From Leptodactylus fallax (lineage: Eukaryota; Chordata; Amphibia; Anura; Leptodactylidae): a stretch of DNA of 64,000 nucleotides. The notes beneath the pieces are model-generated. The model was not told where the DNA came from and searched no databases. It saw only the letters and a program-made list of their open reading frames with translations. A program made the position numbers and the translations under genes. This document shows positions 33,292 to 44,119 of the stretch, one piece after another. The stretch spans positions 310,501 to 374,500 of the forward strand of contig CAMRHE010000168.1 in the NCBI GenBank assembly GCA_947044405.1. The letters run 5' to 3'. Position 1 is the first letter of the stretch. Every line of letters starts with the position of its first letter.

Positions 33292-34936
33292 CAGTGGATA
33301 CAGAAAGTTTTCAGACCCCTTTAAATTTTTCACCCTTTGTTTCGTTGCAGCCATTTGCTAAAAGCAAAAAAGTTCATTTTATTTATCATTAATGTACACT
33401 CAGCACCCCATCTTGACAGAAAAAAAAACAGAAATGTAGATATTTTTGCAAATTTATTCAAAAAGAAAAACTGAAATATCACATGAAAAACTGAAATATC
33501 ACATTATAAGTATTCAGATCCTTTGCTGTGACACTCATATTTAACTCACAGGCTGTCCATTTCCTTCTGATCCTCCTTGAGATGGTTCTACTTCTTCATT
33601 GGAGTCCAGCTGTGTTTAATTAAACTGATTGGACTTGATTAGGAAAGGCACACACCTGTCTTTATAAGACCTCACAGCTCACAGTGCATGTCAGAGCAAA
33701 TGAGAATCATGAGGCCAAAGGAACTGCCCAAGTAGCTCAGAGACAGAATTGTGGCAAGGCACAGATCTGGCCAAGGTTACAAAAGAATTTCTGCAGCACT
33801 CAAGGTTCCTAAGAGCACAGTGGCCTCCATAATCCTTGAATGGAAGAAGTTTGGGATGACCTAGACCTGGCCGTCCAGCCAAACTGAGCAATCGTGGGAG
33901 AAGAGCCTTGGTGAGAGAGGTAAAGAAGAACCCAAAGATCACTGTGGCTGAGCTCCAGAGATGCAGTAGGGAGATAGGAGAAAGTTCCACAAAGTCAACT
34001 ATCACTGCAGCCCTCCACCAGTCGGGGCTTTATCGCAGAGTGGCCCGATGGAAGCCTCTCCTCAGTGCAAGACATATGAAAGACCACATAGAGTTTGCCA
34101 AAAAACACATGAAGGACTCCCATTCTATGAGAAAAATAAGATTCTCTGGCCTCATGAGACGAAGATTGAACTTTTTGGCGTTAATTCTAAGCGGTATGTG
34201 TGGAGAAAACCAGGCACTGCTCATCACCTGCCCAATACAATCCCCACAGTCAAACATGGTGGTGGCAGCATCATGCTATGGGGGTGTTTTTCAGCTGCAG
34301 GGACAGGACGACTGGTTGCAATTGAAGGAAAGATGAATGCGGCCAAGTACAGAGATATCCTGGAAGAAAACCTCTTCCAGAGTGCTCTGGACCTCAGACT
34401 GGGCCGAAGGTTCACCTTCCAACAAGACAATGACCCTAAGCACACAGCTAAAATAACAAAGGAGTGGCTTCGGAACAACTCACTGACCATTCTTGACTGG
34501 CCCAGCCAGAGCCCTGACCTCAACCCAATTGAGCATCTCTGGAGAGACCTGAAAATGGCTGTCCACCAACGTTCACCATCCAACCTGACGGAACTGGAGA
34601 GGATCTGCAAGTAAGAATGGCAGAGGATCCCCAAATCTAGATGTGAAAAACTTGTTGCATCATTCCCAAAAAGACTCATTGCTGTACTAGCTCAAAAGGG
34701 TGCTTCTACTCAATACTGAGCAAAGGGTCTGAATACTTATGACCATGTGATATTTCAGTTTTTCTTTTTTAATAAATTTGCAAAAATATCTACATTTCTA
34801 TTTTTTTTTTCTGTCAAGATGGGTTGCTGAATGTTCATTAATGAGAAATAGAATGAACTTTTTTGCTTTTAGCAAATGGCTGCAATGAAACAGAGTGAAA
34901 AAATTAAAGGGGTCTGAATATTTTCCGTACCCACTG
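33292..34936 (+). mobile_element. Tc1 element, full length (family 1)
   Basis: 1645 bp, flanked by TA (33290-33291 and 34937-34938). The termini CAGTGGATACAGAAAG and, inverted, CAGTGGGTACGGAAAA match; the inverted repeats span about 210 bp (AAATTTTTCACCCTTTGTTT, TGGCTGCAATGAAACA in inverse). The left repeat contains a short local duplication (catgaaaaactgaaatatca at 33482-33503). The 5' half is shared with 14325-15200. Confidence 0.92.
33688..34718 (+). pseudogene. Tc1 transposase (family 1)
   Basis: ATG 33688 begins the same N-terminus as at 14696, but a TAG at 33733-33735 replaces the Glu codon seen in the other copy, and about 9 bp are missing near 33857. The frame then runs through REVKKNPKITVAELQRCSRE and TITAALHQSGLYRRVARWKP. 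A second shift near 34130 precedes the first Asp region (HETKIELFGVNSKRYVW, in which the usual Asp codon is changed). The later blocks are intact: [33 protein letters not shown] with the second Asp, and [15 protein letters not shown] with Glu. A TAA at 34612-34614 cuts the C-terminus, which continues as RCEKLVASFPKRLIAVLAQK to about 34718. Confidence 0.9.
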
Positions 34937-34937
34937 T

Positions 34938-35080
34938 ACATCCATAATGGAAGGCCTGTAGCCACAGTTAGCATAAGTATAGCAGAAGGCTGTAGACCAA
35001 GCAGTCATAATGGAAGCCTGTAAACCACAGTTGAGGTTTTTACATAACAGAAGCCCATAAGCCAAACATCAATAGCAAAA
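34938..35080. repeat. minisatellite flank, left part
   Basis: Diverged ~45-bp units of the form CATAATGGAAGCCTGTAAAC-CACAG and cataacagaagcccataag. Related units reappear at 36940-37040, on the other side of the SINE and Tc1 insertions. Confidence 0.55.
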
Positions 35081-35172
35081 TTATTTATTATGCTTACTTG
35101 TATAGTGCCATCTTATTCCACAGCACTTTACAGACATTGACAGTCACTGTCCCATATAGGGCTCACAATCTA

Positions 35173-36740
35173 CAGTCATGGCCAAAAGTTTTGAGAATGA
35201 TACAAATATAAATTTTTACAAAGTCTACTGCTTCAGTTTTTCTAATGGCAATTTGCATATACTCCAGAATGTTATAAAGAGTGATCAGCTTAACAGCAAT
35301 TACTTGCAAAGTCAATATTTGCCTAGAAAATGAACTTTATCCCCCAAAACACATTTCAACATCATTGCAGCCCTGCCTTAAAAGGACCACCTAACATCGT
35401 TTCAGTGATTGCTCCATTAACACAGGTGTGGGTGTTGATGAGGACAGGGCTGGAGATCAATCTGTCATGATTAAGTAAGAATGACACCACTGGACACTTT
35501 AAAAGGAGGCTGGTGCTTGCCATCATTGTTTCTCTTCTGTTAACCATGGTTATCTCTAAAGAAACACGTGCAGTCATCATTGCACTGCACAAAAATGGCC
35601 TAACTGGGAAGAGTATTGCAGCTAGAAAGATTGCACCTCAGTCAACAATCTATCGCATCATCAAGAACTTCAAGGAGAGAGGTTCCATTGGTGCCAAAAA
35701 GGCTCCAGGGCGCCCAAGAAAGACCAGCAAGCGGCAGGACCGTCTCTTAAAAGTGTTTCAGCTGCGGGATCGGGCTACCAGCAGTGCAGAGCTTGCTGAG
35801 GAATGGCAGCAGGCAGGTGTGAGTGCATCTGCACGCACTGTGAGGCGGAGACTCTTGGAACAAGGCCTGGTCTCAAGGAGGGCAGCAAAGAAGCCACTTC
35901 TCTCCCGAAAAAACATCAGGGACAGACTGATATTCTGCAAAAGGTACAGGGAGTGGACTGCTGAGGACTGGGGTAAAGTCATTTTCTCTGATGAATCCCC
36001 TTTTCGATTTGTTTGGAACATCTGGAAAACAGCTTATTCGGAGAAGAAGAGGTGAGCGCTACCACCAGTCTTGTCTCATGCCAACTGTAAAGCATCCTGA
36101 AACCATTCATGTGTGGGGTTGCTTCTCAGCCAAGGGAATCGGCTCTCTCACAGTCTTGCCTAAAAACACAGCCATGAATAAAGAATGGTACCAGAATGTC
36201 CTCCAAGAGCAACTTCTCCCAACCGTCCAAGAGCAGTTTGGCGCTCAACAATGCCTTTTCCAGCATGATGGAGCACCTTGCCATAAAGCAAAGGTGATAA
36301 CTAAATGGCTCAGGGAACAAAACATAGAGATTTTGGGTCCATGGCCTGGAAACTCCCCAGATCTTAATCCCATTGAGAACTTGTGGTCAATCATCAAGAG
36401 ACGGGTGGACAAACAAAAACCAACAAATTCAGACAAAATTAAAGCATTGATTCTGCAAGAATGGACTGCTATCAGTCAGGATTTAGTCCAGAAGTTGATT
36501 GAGAGCATGCCAGGGAGAATTGCAGAGGTCCTGAAGAAGAAGGGTCAACACTGCAAATATTGACTTGCTGCATTAACTCATTCTAACTGTCAATATAAGC
36601 TTCTGTTACTCATAATATGAATGCCATTATATTTCTGTATGTGATAAAAACATCTGACAAACACACATAAAAACCAGAGGGCAGCAGATCATGTGAAAAT
36701 ATAATATTTGTGTCATTCTCAAAACTTTTGGCCATGACTG
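35173..36740 (+). mobile_element. Tc1 element, full length (family 5), nearly intact
   Basis: 1568 bp with TA on both sides (35171-35172 and 36741-36742). Termini CAGTCATGGCCAAAAGTTTT and TTTTGGCCATGACTG are perfect inverted copies, extended by GAGAATGA-ACAAATAT. The terminal repeats look short (~45 bp) compared with families 1 and 2. It is inserted in a SINE. One transposase gene with a single lesion lies inside. Confidence 0.94.
35546..36563 (+). pseudogene. Tc1 transposase (family 5), one frameshift
   Basis: ATG 35546 (MVISKETRAVIIALHKNGLT) is the likely start; an earlier in-frame ATG at 35513 lies in the leader. The paired helix-turn-helix is complete: GKSIAARKIAPQSTIYRIIK, GRPRKTSKRQDRLLKV, and ARTVRRRLLEQGLVSRRAAK. 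The first catalytic Asp is in IFSDESPFR. Directly after it one extra T in a T-rich stretch (about 36008-36014) shifts the frame. The second frame carries [43 protein letters not shown] with the second Asp, and [16 protein letters not shown] with Glu, ending KGQHCKY and TGA at 36561-36563. About 338 residues in total, normal for the family. Confidence 0.94.
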
Positions 36741-36925
36741 TACATTCCCTACCAGTATGTCTTTGGAGTGTGGGAGGAAACCAGAGTACCTGGAAGAAAC
36801 CCACACAAACATGGGGAGAACATACAAACTCCTTGCAGATGTTGTCCTTGGCAGAATTCGAACCCAGGACTCCAGCGCTGCAAGGCTGCAGTGCTACCCA
36901 CTGGGCCACCGTGCTGCCCCGAAGC

Positions 36926-37279
36926 AAAATCCCGAAGGCCACAAGAAGTAAAGGTATATCAGAAGACTGCAGGTCAAACATTCATAACAGAAGCCCGAAG
37001 GCCACAGGTAGTAGAGATGCATACAGGGCAGAAACCTGAACAGCAAATATGGCTAACGGATGGACATGTAAGTCCACATGATAGCAGAGATGCAAACTTG
37101 GTGAAACAATAAAAGGGTCTACACAGATAGGGATACATGGCAGAAGGACAAATGCATCCACAGAATTACTTATATGACCCCAACATCAGACAGAAACATA
37201 ACCCAAATATAGAGAAAGATGGATAGCATTATGTACCTAGTCTTTGACCCCTCACATAATCCCCCCACAAAAAAGAGCA
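36926..37279. repeat. minisatellite flank, right part, then unassigned sequence
   Basis: 36926-37040 contains units such as CCCGAAGGCCACAAGAAGTA and CATAACAGAAGCCCGAAGGC, matching 34938-35080. 37040-37279 shows no gene. Confidence 0.5.
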
Positions 37280-37639
37280 CATAATGACTTGCATCCCACC
37301 ATACAGGACAAGAGAAGTTGTACTGAGCATTGTCCACATATATAGAATAAGAGCAGATGCTGAGTGTTGCACTATGACTAGAGGATAAGAGGCAGGGAAG
37401 TGGTACTGTGCACTGCCAGTAAACACAGAATAAGAGCAGATACTGAAAATTAAACCCAACATGCAGGACAAAAGAAATTGTACTGTGCATTGTCTGTATA
37501 ATCAGGACTAAAGAATTAGCACTGTGTACCATCCATATATGCAAAATTAGAGCAGTTACTGAGAATTACCCCTAGCATACAGGACTAGTGAGGTTATACT
37601 GTGCATTGTCCATATATGCAGAATAAGACCAGATACTAA

Positions 37640-38471
37640 CACAGGTCTGCGACTAAAAAGCTGTTTGATTATTTTCATAATTTCCATGTATTTTGGTGTG
37701 CTGAAAACAAATAAAATATTGAAAAAAACTCCTAGACGGATTTGCCACAAAATGCAAAATTGTTTTCAAATTTATCAAATTTTTTATTTTTGGTATTTTT
37801 TTATATTATCGGTATTTAACCAAATTTAAAGTCCAAATTACTATTAATTAATTCACATAATTGCATTTAAGATATAAAATGCCAAAAAACCTTAACTCTC
37901 AAAGAAAAGAACTTCCAGAGTGAGCTAATGGAAACCAGCACCAACATGTAGCAAGCTGGACGCGCAGGCTCTGACATGCCCGGGCTTGATTCAATTTTTT
38001 TTTTTTTTTGGTTCTAGCCTGTTCACACTTTTTCATCGCAGTTCGTGTTAGCTCGTCATTTTTCAACCGTGTTTCCCAGTGTTATGGCTCCGCGAAAATG
38101 TATTAATTCGCCAGACAGTTTCTGTTTCATCTGTGGTGAATATACAGTTTTGAAGCAACAGCAGAATATTACAAACTTTGTGAAAAAAGTATATTTCGCA
38201 TACTTTGAAATAAAACTTCAAGATCAAGATAGTTTAGGCGCCTCATAAAGTGTGCAAACAGTGTGTTGAGGACCTCCGAAACTGGTTCAAGGGTAAGAAA
38301 AAGTCTATTTCCACTTATTTTGAGGTATTGCCTTATTTAACATAGTTACCTAAATTGTTAGGAAACGTGATGTCCTATGACAAAATGGAGGTCATTTTTG
38401 GATTCAGCTCACCAAAAAACATAAAGATTAAGTGGAATAACTAAAAAATATTTTTTTTTTGCAGACCTGTG
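37640..38471 (+). mobile_element. 832-bp element with perfect 11-bp inverted ends, unknown type
   Basis: CACAGGTCTGC at 37640-37650 is perfectly inverted at 38461-38471 (GCAGACCTGTG). The left interior is T-rich (GCTGTTTGATTATTTTCATA). A promoter-like run and a Cys-rich coding fragment on the plus strand follow (38084-38342). The insertion separates two halves of a tandem array. No exact target duplication could be fixed at the junctions (left actaa, right aatta). It does not match the Tc1, hAT, Harbinger or TTAA types in this window. Confidence 0.65.
38084..38342 (+). pseudogene. Cys-rich protein fragment of unknown function
   Basis: ATG 38084 opens MAPRKCINSPDSFCFICGEY with a C-x2-C pair, followed by TNFVKKVYFAYFEIKLQDQD, and reaches TAA at 38246. 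One base earlier in another frame the sequence continues APHKVCKQCVEDLRNWFKGK with a second C-x2-C pair, ending at about 38342. Together the pairs look like a zinc-binding module. From memory, proteins with the same start and a GDQD...WAPH...C-x2-C layout occur in many arthropod and vertebrate genomes without assigned function. The copy is frameshifted and lacks any downstream part. I do not know the function. Confidence 0.5.
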
Positions 38472-38713
38472 AATTAAACCCAGCATAAAGGACAAAAACA
38501 GTGGCACTATGCAGTGGCTCTACAGGGCAAGAGAGGTACGGTAGTACTGTGCAGTGTCTGAATAATCAGGACTAAAGAATTAGCACTGTGTACCAACAAT
38601 ATATCAAAAATTAGAGCAGATATTGACAATTACCCCTGGCATACAAGACAAGAGAAGGGATACTATGCACTATCTATATATAGACAATACGAGCAGATAC
38701 TGAGAATTACATC

Positions 38714-38860
38714 CAGCATTCAGGGCAATAGTGTACAGAACAAACACACATATACACAGCTCACAGCACACATATATACACTCACTGTACACATATATAC
38801 TCACAGCACACATTTACAGTTCACATACACTTAGCACACAATCACTTTACACAGACCCTT
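38714..38860. repeat. degenerate CA-rich tandem repeat
   Basis: Units of roughly 22-30 bp (acacatatatacactcac; gcacacatatac) repeat about five times with many changes. No coding meaning. Confidence 0.6.
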
Positions 38861-39350
38861 CTCTTGTCTGAAGTCTTCTTGGCTCTTTGACTCAAGGACC
38901 TTTTAAGTTGTGAGAAATTGTGTGTATATTGTACTATGTAATTATGAATTTGGTCTAGTTAATTCCATTCATTGTAGTGTTGAGGTCATATTATCCTCTG
39001 TGTAATTGTCTGAACTAAGTCTGAGGGTTTCTGGTATACAGTACTTCCAACTCACAACTTAGGCTACAGATGGGGAACTAAGTCCCAGGTGCTAATTTAA
39101 TTATGATCATTCAAATCTGCAAGCTTTTATGGATGTCTTGTAACCAGATGTCCTGACTACCCTTTTCAGTCAGGAAGCATCCAAAACTGTATCTCAAACT
39201 AAAGAGAAATTACCTCAAAAGCATGGATGCCAAAATTTATGTTTTATAACCATCCATGCACCAAAAGATGGCCAGGGAACCCTAACCAATTAGTGACGTC
39301 AAAATTCTGTACATTGGATATTTATAAGCACCCCAAATTATGTATCTGGG
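38861..39350. other. no gene seen
   Basis: No coding region or recognised repeat between the CA-rich array and the hAT-like element. Confidence 0.5.
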
Positions 39351-39859
39351 GAATGGAGCAGGGTCGGACTGGCCCATCAGGGAACCCTTGAATCCCCCCG
39401 GTGGGCCCCGACTATTAGTCCTCATTTTGCCAATGCAGATGCATTGGTCAGGGGCCTGATCGGGAAGGTCAGGGGCCGGACCCCTCACCATCCCAATCGA
39501 GCCCCTGACCAATCCATTTGCATTGGCAAAATGAGGACTAATATTACATACCTCCCAACCGTCCCGGATTCAGCGGGACAGTTTGGGACCTGTCCCACGG
39601 TCCCGGTCGGCAGGAGGTATGTCCCGAATTCAACTCATCTGCGTCCAGAGAGGATGCAGATGAGTTGAATACAGCGATGAAACAGGAGCGGACAGTCTCT
39701 GCTTCATCACTGTACTCCTGTGCATCGGCCCTAGGAGCTGTAGGTGCAATGTGATGACGTCACTCAGATTGCGCCTGTAGCTCCCTCAACAGTACAGAGA
39801 GGCAGACCTCAGACAGAGCAGCAGGGATGCGAGGAGAGGTAAGTATTTGTGTTTTATTA

Positions 39860-40095
39860 TGTTAAACTGTGGGGGCAAATGAAGGGGGAACATTAAACTG
39901 GGGGCAGATGAAGGGGGACATTAAACTGGTGGCAGATGGAAGGGGAATTAAACTGGGGCCAGATGAAGAGGGGCATTAAACTGGGGGCAGATGGAGGGGG
40001 GCATTAAACTGGGGACAGATGGAGGGGGGCAGATAGAGAATGACATTAAACTGGGGGCAAGTTGGAAGGGGACATTAAACTGGGGGCAGAAGTCA
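39860..40095. repeat. 28-bp minisatellite, about 8 units
   Basis: Core ATTAAACTGGGGGCAGATG followed by AAGGGGGAC, repeated with small length changes. It lies inside the hAT-like element, after a GGAGAGGTAAGTAT motif at 39833-39846. Confidence 0.8.
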
Positions 40096-40478
40096 GGGAG
40101 GAGACAGTGAAACATAAAAAAAAAAAAAACAAAAAAACATACCTGTCTCCAGTGTCTGCCACCACTGACCGCTCCAGCGCAAACCGCGGCTTTGCCAGTG
40201 GAAGCCCCTTTTCCACACATGACTGCTGAGGCCAATCAGTGAAAGGAACTGATGATGTCACTTACATACGTCACCGGGTTCCTTTCTTGTGGCCATTGAT
40301 TGGCCTCAGCAGTCAGGTGCAGCACAGAACTTCTGCCGGCAAAGGAACAGCACATGCTGGACTGGACAGTGGCGGCAGACACTGGTGTCAGGTGAGTGTG
40401 ATTTTTTTTTTTTTTTTTTTTTTTTAATGTTTCACCTTCCTCGGTATACTCTCTGAAATTTCTGCACAACCCCTTTAA

Positions 40479-40845
40479 AGAGGTTGTCCAGGCTAAACAT
40501 AAATTTCTAATTAGGCCAGGGGAGGTGAAAAAAACAAACAAAAAAACAAAAACATACTCGCCTGTCCAGGTGCTCAGGTGTCCTCCCAGGGGGTCCAGTC
40601 CTGCAGCTCGGCTGCTTTCTTGCTGTGGAATTTGTCACTGGCTGTGACGTTCCCTCAGCAGTCACGTGCGGCGGGTACAATAACAGAGCAGCAGGACCGG
40701 ACCGCACAGGGAGGCACCGGAGCATCGGGGACAGGTGAGTGTGTGTTTTTTTTTCATTTTTTGTTTGTTTGTTTGTTTTTTTTTACACCACCTCCGGCCG
40801 ATTTAAAAAATAATATTTGAGTCCATTTTTGCCTGGACAACCCCT
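40479..40845. mobile_element. TTAA-flanked MITE (367 bp)
   Basis: TTAA at 40475-40478 and 40846-40849. Terminal repeats AGAGGTTGTCCAGGC and AGGGGTTGTCCAGGC differ at one base. Inside is a GC-rich inverted pair with an ACAGGTGAGT motif at 40731-40740 and an inverted counterpart near 40555. Nested in the 39359-43295 element. Confidence 0.82.
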
Positions 40846-41293
40846 TTAAGGGGATATGCAGGAGTATTATTATTATTAGGGGGAACACACGGGGCGTTAT
40901 TAATTGATGGACACTCTCTTAATTTAAAGGTTTAAACTTTTAATGCAGACAGCAGGGGAGGGTTATAATGCATCTTCCCCTCCTTACCGGCGCTGGGTTG
41001 GCTGTCACCTTGTATGTATACAGAGCTGCTGCAGCAGTGATGTAAACAAGACCATGGGCAGCCAAACACTGTATACTGCTGTACTGCTGAGCACAGGGAT
41101 TGGGTGTAGCGGTCCTGTTAACTTGATGTCACTGCTGCAGCCACTCTGTATACAGAGCAGTAAAGGTGACAGGTGGCCCAGCACAGGAACAGAGGGGAGG
41201 ATACAGGTAACTGTTAGCGCATTTTTATTTTATAACTCTCCCCTGCTGCATACATTAAAATGTCTGATCCTGGACAACTTCTAAGACAGCATA

Positions 41294-41690
41294 CAGGCGG
41301 TATTATACTGTAACTGTCCGTGGTGAGCTCCATGCGGGAGAAGAAGTCCCAGCCCATGCATGAGACCGTGATCGCGCTGGGCAGTACTGTTAGTGACCGA
41401 CTACTCCACCCTAAGTGTGAGAAGGAGCGCTATCGGAAGTCTTTCCTCCCCATCGCGGTTAGGCTGTACAACCAACACCGACCTAAGAGGAGATCAATAC
41501 ACACAGAGAACTGAAATATCTTTCTGCCTGTTAAATTCCACCCCCCCCCCCCCGCTACTTCCTATCTGTCTGTCTACTATCAATGTAATGCCTCTTACTT
41601 TGTAACATTCCTGTTCATGTTGTATTTGTATTTGCTTATCTTTGCTGCTGTAACACACTGAATTTCCCCATTGTGGGACTATTAAAGGAC
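41294..41690 (+). mobile_element. L2/Rex1-like LINE, 3' end
   Basis: A 5'-truncated plus-strand copy of the LINE at 3747-6515. It encodes the last ~65 residues of ORF2 (HETVIALGSTVSDRLLHPKC, KERYRKSFLPIAVRLYNQHR) ending in TGA at 41512-41514. The 3' UTR follows (a C-run at 41538-41552, then CACTGAATTTCCCCATTGTG) and the tail runs into an ATT microsatellite. Protein identity with 3934-4170 is very high, so these are the same subfamily. Confidence 0.88.

Positions 41691-41741
<51 letters not shown>
41691..41741. repeat. (ATT)n microsatellite, 17 units
   Basis: An uninterrupted ATT tract of 51 bases directly at the 3' end of the LINE copy. It is most simply the element's 3' tail or an expansion from it. 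Confidence 0.92.
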
Positions 41742-42632
41742 CTGAAGTGGCACACAGCAACATTCATTTAAAGATACATACAGGGGTATTATTAATTTAT
41801 AGGGGATTTTTATATTATATATTTTATAATTGGGGGTAGCAGCAGGATGGGGACTTTGTGTAGGTGAGGACAATATGGGTCAGGTGCCTGGAAAAGTGAG
41901 GAGCCAAAGATGTCTGTGCTGCAAACTTTACAGAGACAAGTCACAGCTGGAAGAAGTGGTTATGGCGGTCCAGAGGGAAGAGACAGGAAATGTGAACGAT
42001 TAGTCAGAAACGTCACCTGTAAGTCACAAAATGTTACTGCACTGTATTCACCTAAATGGTCTGCAGAGCCCTGTGTAGAGCCGGTATATACTACTACTAC
42101 TACTATACTACTACTGTATAGTGATAATATTGGTATAACTTGGGTTGGGGGCCCACTTGGACATGTTTGCGCCCCCTGTGCCGAACCCCTCGCTACGCCT
42201 CTGGTTGGAACCAATCCAGTTGCAGCTTGTTGCTGCAAGCGTCACTGACGTACTAACACTGTGCGCGGCGGCAGGTTTCTGCATAGGAGCCCAGACCAGC
42301 AGTATGAGTGGTAAGTACAACTTAACCACACAAACAAAAAACAACTTTTCCCCTATTTTTCCCCCAAATCTTTCAATTTCACTGACCACTCTGATAACTA
42401 CAACCCCCAGCAGCTCCAGATGCTCTGGATCTGTTGAGAGTTGGGTCTGAGCATAGGCCATAAAAAAGATTAACCCTGGACAACCCCTTTAATATGCCCC
42501 ACAAATTTTAATGTCCCTCGCACAGGATGTTAGTCCCCATCACTGCTCCCACTGGCTGACCAGTGAAGAGGCCGCTGTATGGGGGGACCAATGAAGTAGC
42601 CATAGAAGATTTTGGCCCAGACAATCCCTTAA

Positions 42633-42959
42633 AAGAGGTTGACCACTGTGGCAGCCGACAGGGAGGTGTAAGAATAAAAAAATGTAAAAAAAAAAAGAAA
42701 AGCATACTCACCTGTCCCCAGCACCCCATTGTCCCGTGCCTGTGTCTGTTTGGTCTCATGGCGGCGCCACATTTCTGGAAATCCTGTACCTAATTGGTCT
42801 TAGTGGTCACATGAGGTGGCGGACTCCCAGCAAGGAGCACGAGACTGAATGGACACTGGCAGCAGACAACGGAGCGACAGAGACAGGTGAGCATGCTTTT
42901 TTACTTATTTTACAACTCTTGCATGGCACATGGGTTTCTCCAATTCCTGGACAACCTCT
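42633..42959. mobile_element. TTAA-flanked MITE (327 bp)
   Basis: TTAA at 42629-42632 and 42960-42963. Ends AAGAGGTTGACCACTG and, inverted, AAGAGGTTGTCCAGG. Internal inverted arms contain ACAGGTGAGTATGC (minus strand, 42701-42714) and ACAGGTGAGCATG (plus strand, 42883-42895). Related end sequences at 42480-42491 (acaacccctttaa) show another copy adjoining. Confidence 0.72.
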
Positions 42960-43303
42960 TTAAAGGATTTATCCATGTTTCTAATATTTATGTCCTGTCG
43001 TTAGGATAGGCCATCAATATTACATCTGCGATGATACAACAGCTAGGACCTCTGCAGATCAGCTTTTCCAGGACAGAGCGGCTACAGGTAATGGTAACAA
43101 TTCTAAGAGCCACACTGTAGCAGTGGGTCTAGGTAGTGCATTGGTGCATATCGTATGGCGGGTGAGCAGCATGGCTCCCATCATGTTATTACATTTAGCC
43201 GCCCTGTCTCGGTACAGCTAATCTGCAGGGGTCCTGATGGTGGGCCCCTAGAAACAATTCCACTGGTGGGCCCTAGACATCCCAGTCCAACGCTGGAATG
43301 GAG

Positions 43304-44117
43304 TATAATTTAATCTTCTTGTTTGGTATGCCCGGACTTGTAAAAGCATTTGGCATCACTTGCTGTGCATATCTTACCTATATGTGGTACCCACCCGCTT
43401 ATGGCATATTCAGAAAATGTCTGCATTTGGTAAATTCAATTAGCCTGCCCAGTCACAGTAAAGCTCCGGAAAGGGCAATGAGGTTAGGGGTCCTTTAAAA
43501 AAGGATCATGTATATGAGCCCAGTATCACATTCTTGGAGACACAACATAGCATGTATTCTGTCCATTTCTTCAGTCGTCCTCCAACTGCCAGGCTTAAGA
43601 GGTCTGCTTTTATTTTATTCCCTTTTTATTTTGTATTGTTTGCTTGTATTTGTCTTTTTTATTCCATCTTTCTGTAAATACTGTACTTTTTTTGTGTATA
43701 TTAAATATAAATGTAATGATGTCCTTTGGCTCTAAACATCCGCCAACATTTCAAAGATAGTAAATATTGCTTTTGTTGTACTATTGTGTGGTAGAGGGCA
43801 CAGTTGTGAGTGGTTTGGGTATATTTGTGTTGTTCCTACTATAAGTGGCGGATGGTGGCAGCTATTGGTGTGGATGTGTGAAGATGTGGTGTTGCTTCAC
43901 TCCTTTGTAGCCTAGTGTGATAGATGAGTTTGAAAGTGAGTGTGGAAACAGAGTTTCCATTTGTGGTCACATCCAGGGTCACATGTGCTTGTGTGGTGAG
44001 TAGGGTATGCAAATCCCTGACAGTCATGTCCTATCATTAGATGATATGCTCTTCAAAAGTCCTACGATCATAGGAGAAATAAGACCACTTTCTAAATAAC
44101 ATAATTAATCAAAAATG
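43304..44117. other. no gene seen
   Basis: No coding region or known repeat. AT-rich tract with tttttgtgtatattaaatataaatg near 43690. Confidence 0.5.
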
Positions 44118-44119
44118 TA

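Larger units (their letters stand above)
35081..36925 (-). mobile_element. tRNA-derived SINE, split by a Tc1 element
   Basis: Minus strand, present as 36743-36925 (5' part) and 35081-35172 (3' part). The 5' part carries a pol III A-box-like segment (TGGCCCAGTGGGTAG at 36894-36908) and B box (GGTTCGAATTC at 36854-36864), then the body (TCTCCCCATGTTTGTGTGGG and CCTCCCACACTCCAAAGACA), continuing after the Tc1 with ATTGTGAGCCCTATATGGGA and AGTGCTGTGGAATAAGATGG. It is moved in trans by a LINE. Removing 35173-36740 with one TA rejoins the body exactly. Confidence 0.78.
37280..38740. repeat. ~80-bp tandem array, split by an 832-bp element
   Basis: Units contain CAGGACAAGAGAAGTTGTAC, GTGCATTGTCCATATAT and AGAATAAGAGCAGATACTGA. 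They fill 37280-37639 and resume at 38472-38740 with the same block order. A variant unit with ataatcaggactaaagaattagcactgtgtacc is present on both sides (37500 and 38565), so the array predates the insertion at 37640-38471. Confidence 0.75.
39359..43295. mobile_element. hAT-like composite element (3.94 kb) with 8-bp duplication
   Basis: Flanked by GAATGGAG at 39351-39358 and again at 43296-43303, a perfect 8-bp target duplication. Termini CAGGGTCGGACTGG and, inverted, CAGCGTTGGACTGG match at 12 of 14 positions. The 8-bp duplication and CAG ends fit the hAT superfamily. No transposase is encoded, so it is non-autonomous. The inside is a mosaic: a 28-bp minisatellite, several inverted GC-rich arms with GGTGAGT motifs, TTAA MITEs and a LINE 3' end with an ATT tract. 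Part of the length is therefore later nested insertion. Confidence 0.82.

Noticed and set aside
36854..36908. A-box and B-box sequences suggesting a tRNA gene
   Set aside because: They belong to the head of a SINE; there is no cloverleaf-forming anticodon or acceptor stem that I can see.
37280..38740. Regularly spaced direct repeats that could suggest a CRISPR array
   Set aside because: The units are contiguous, diverged tandem repeats without distinct spacers, in a eukaryotic repeat context.
41494..41873. Poly-Asn and poly-Ile open frames on the minus strand
   Set aside because: Direct translations of the (ATT)n microsatellite.
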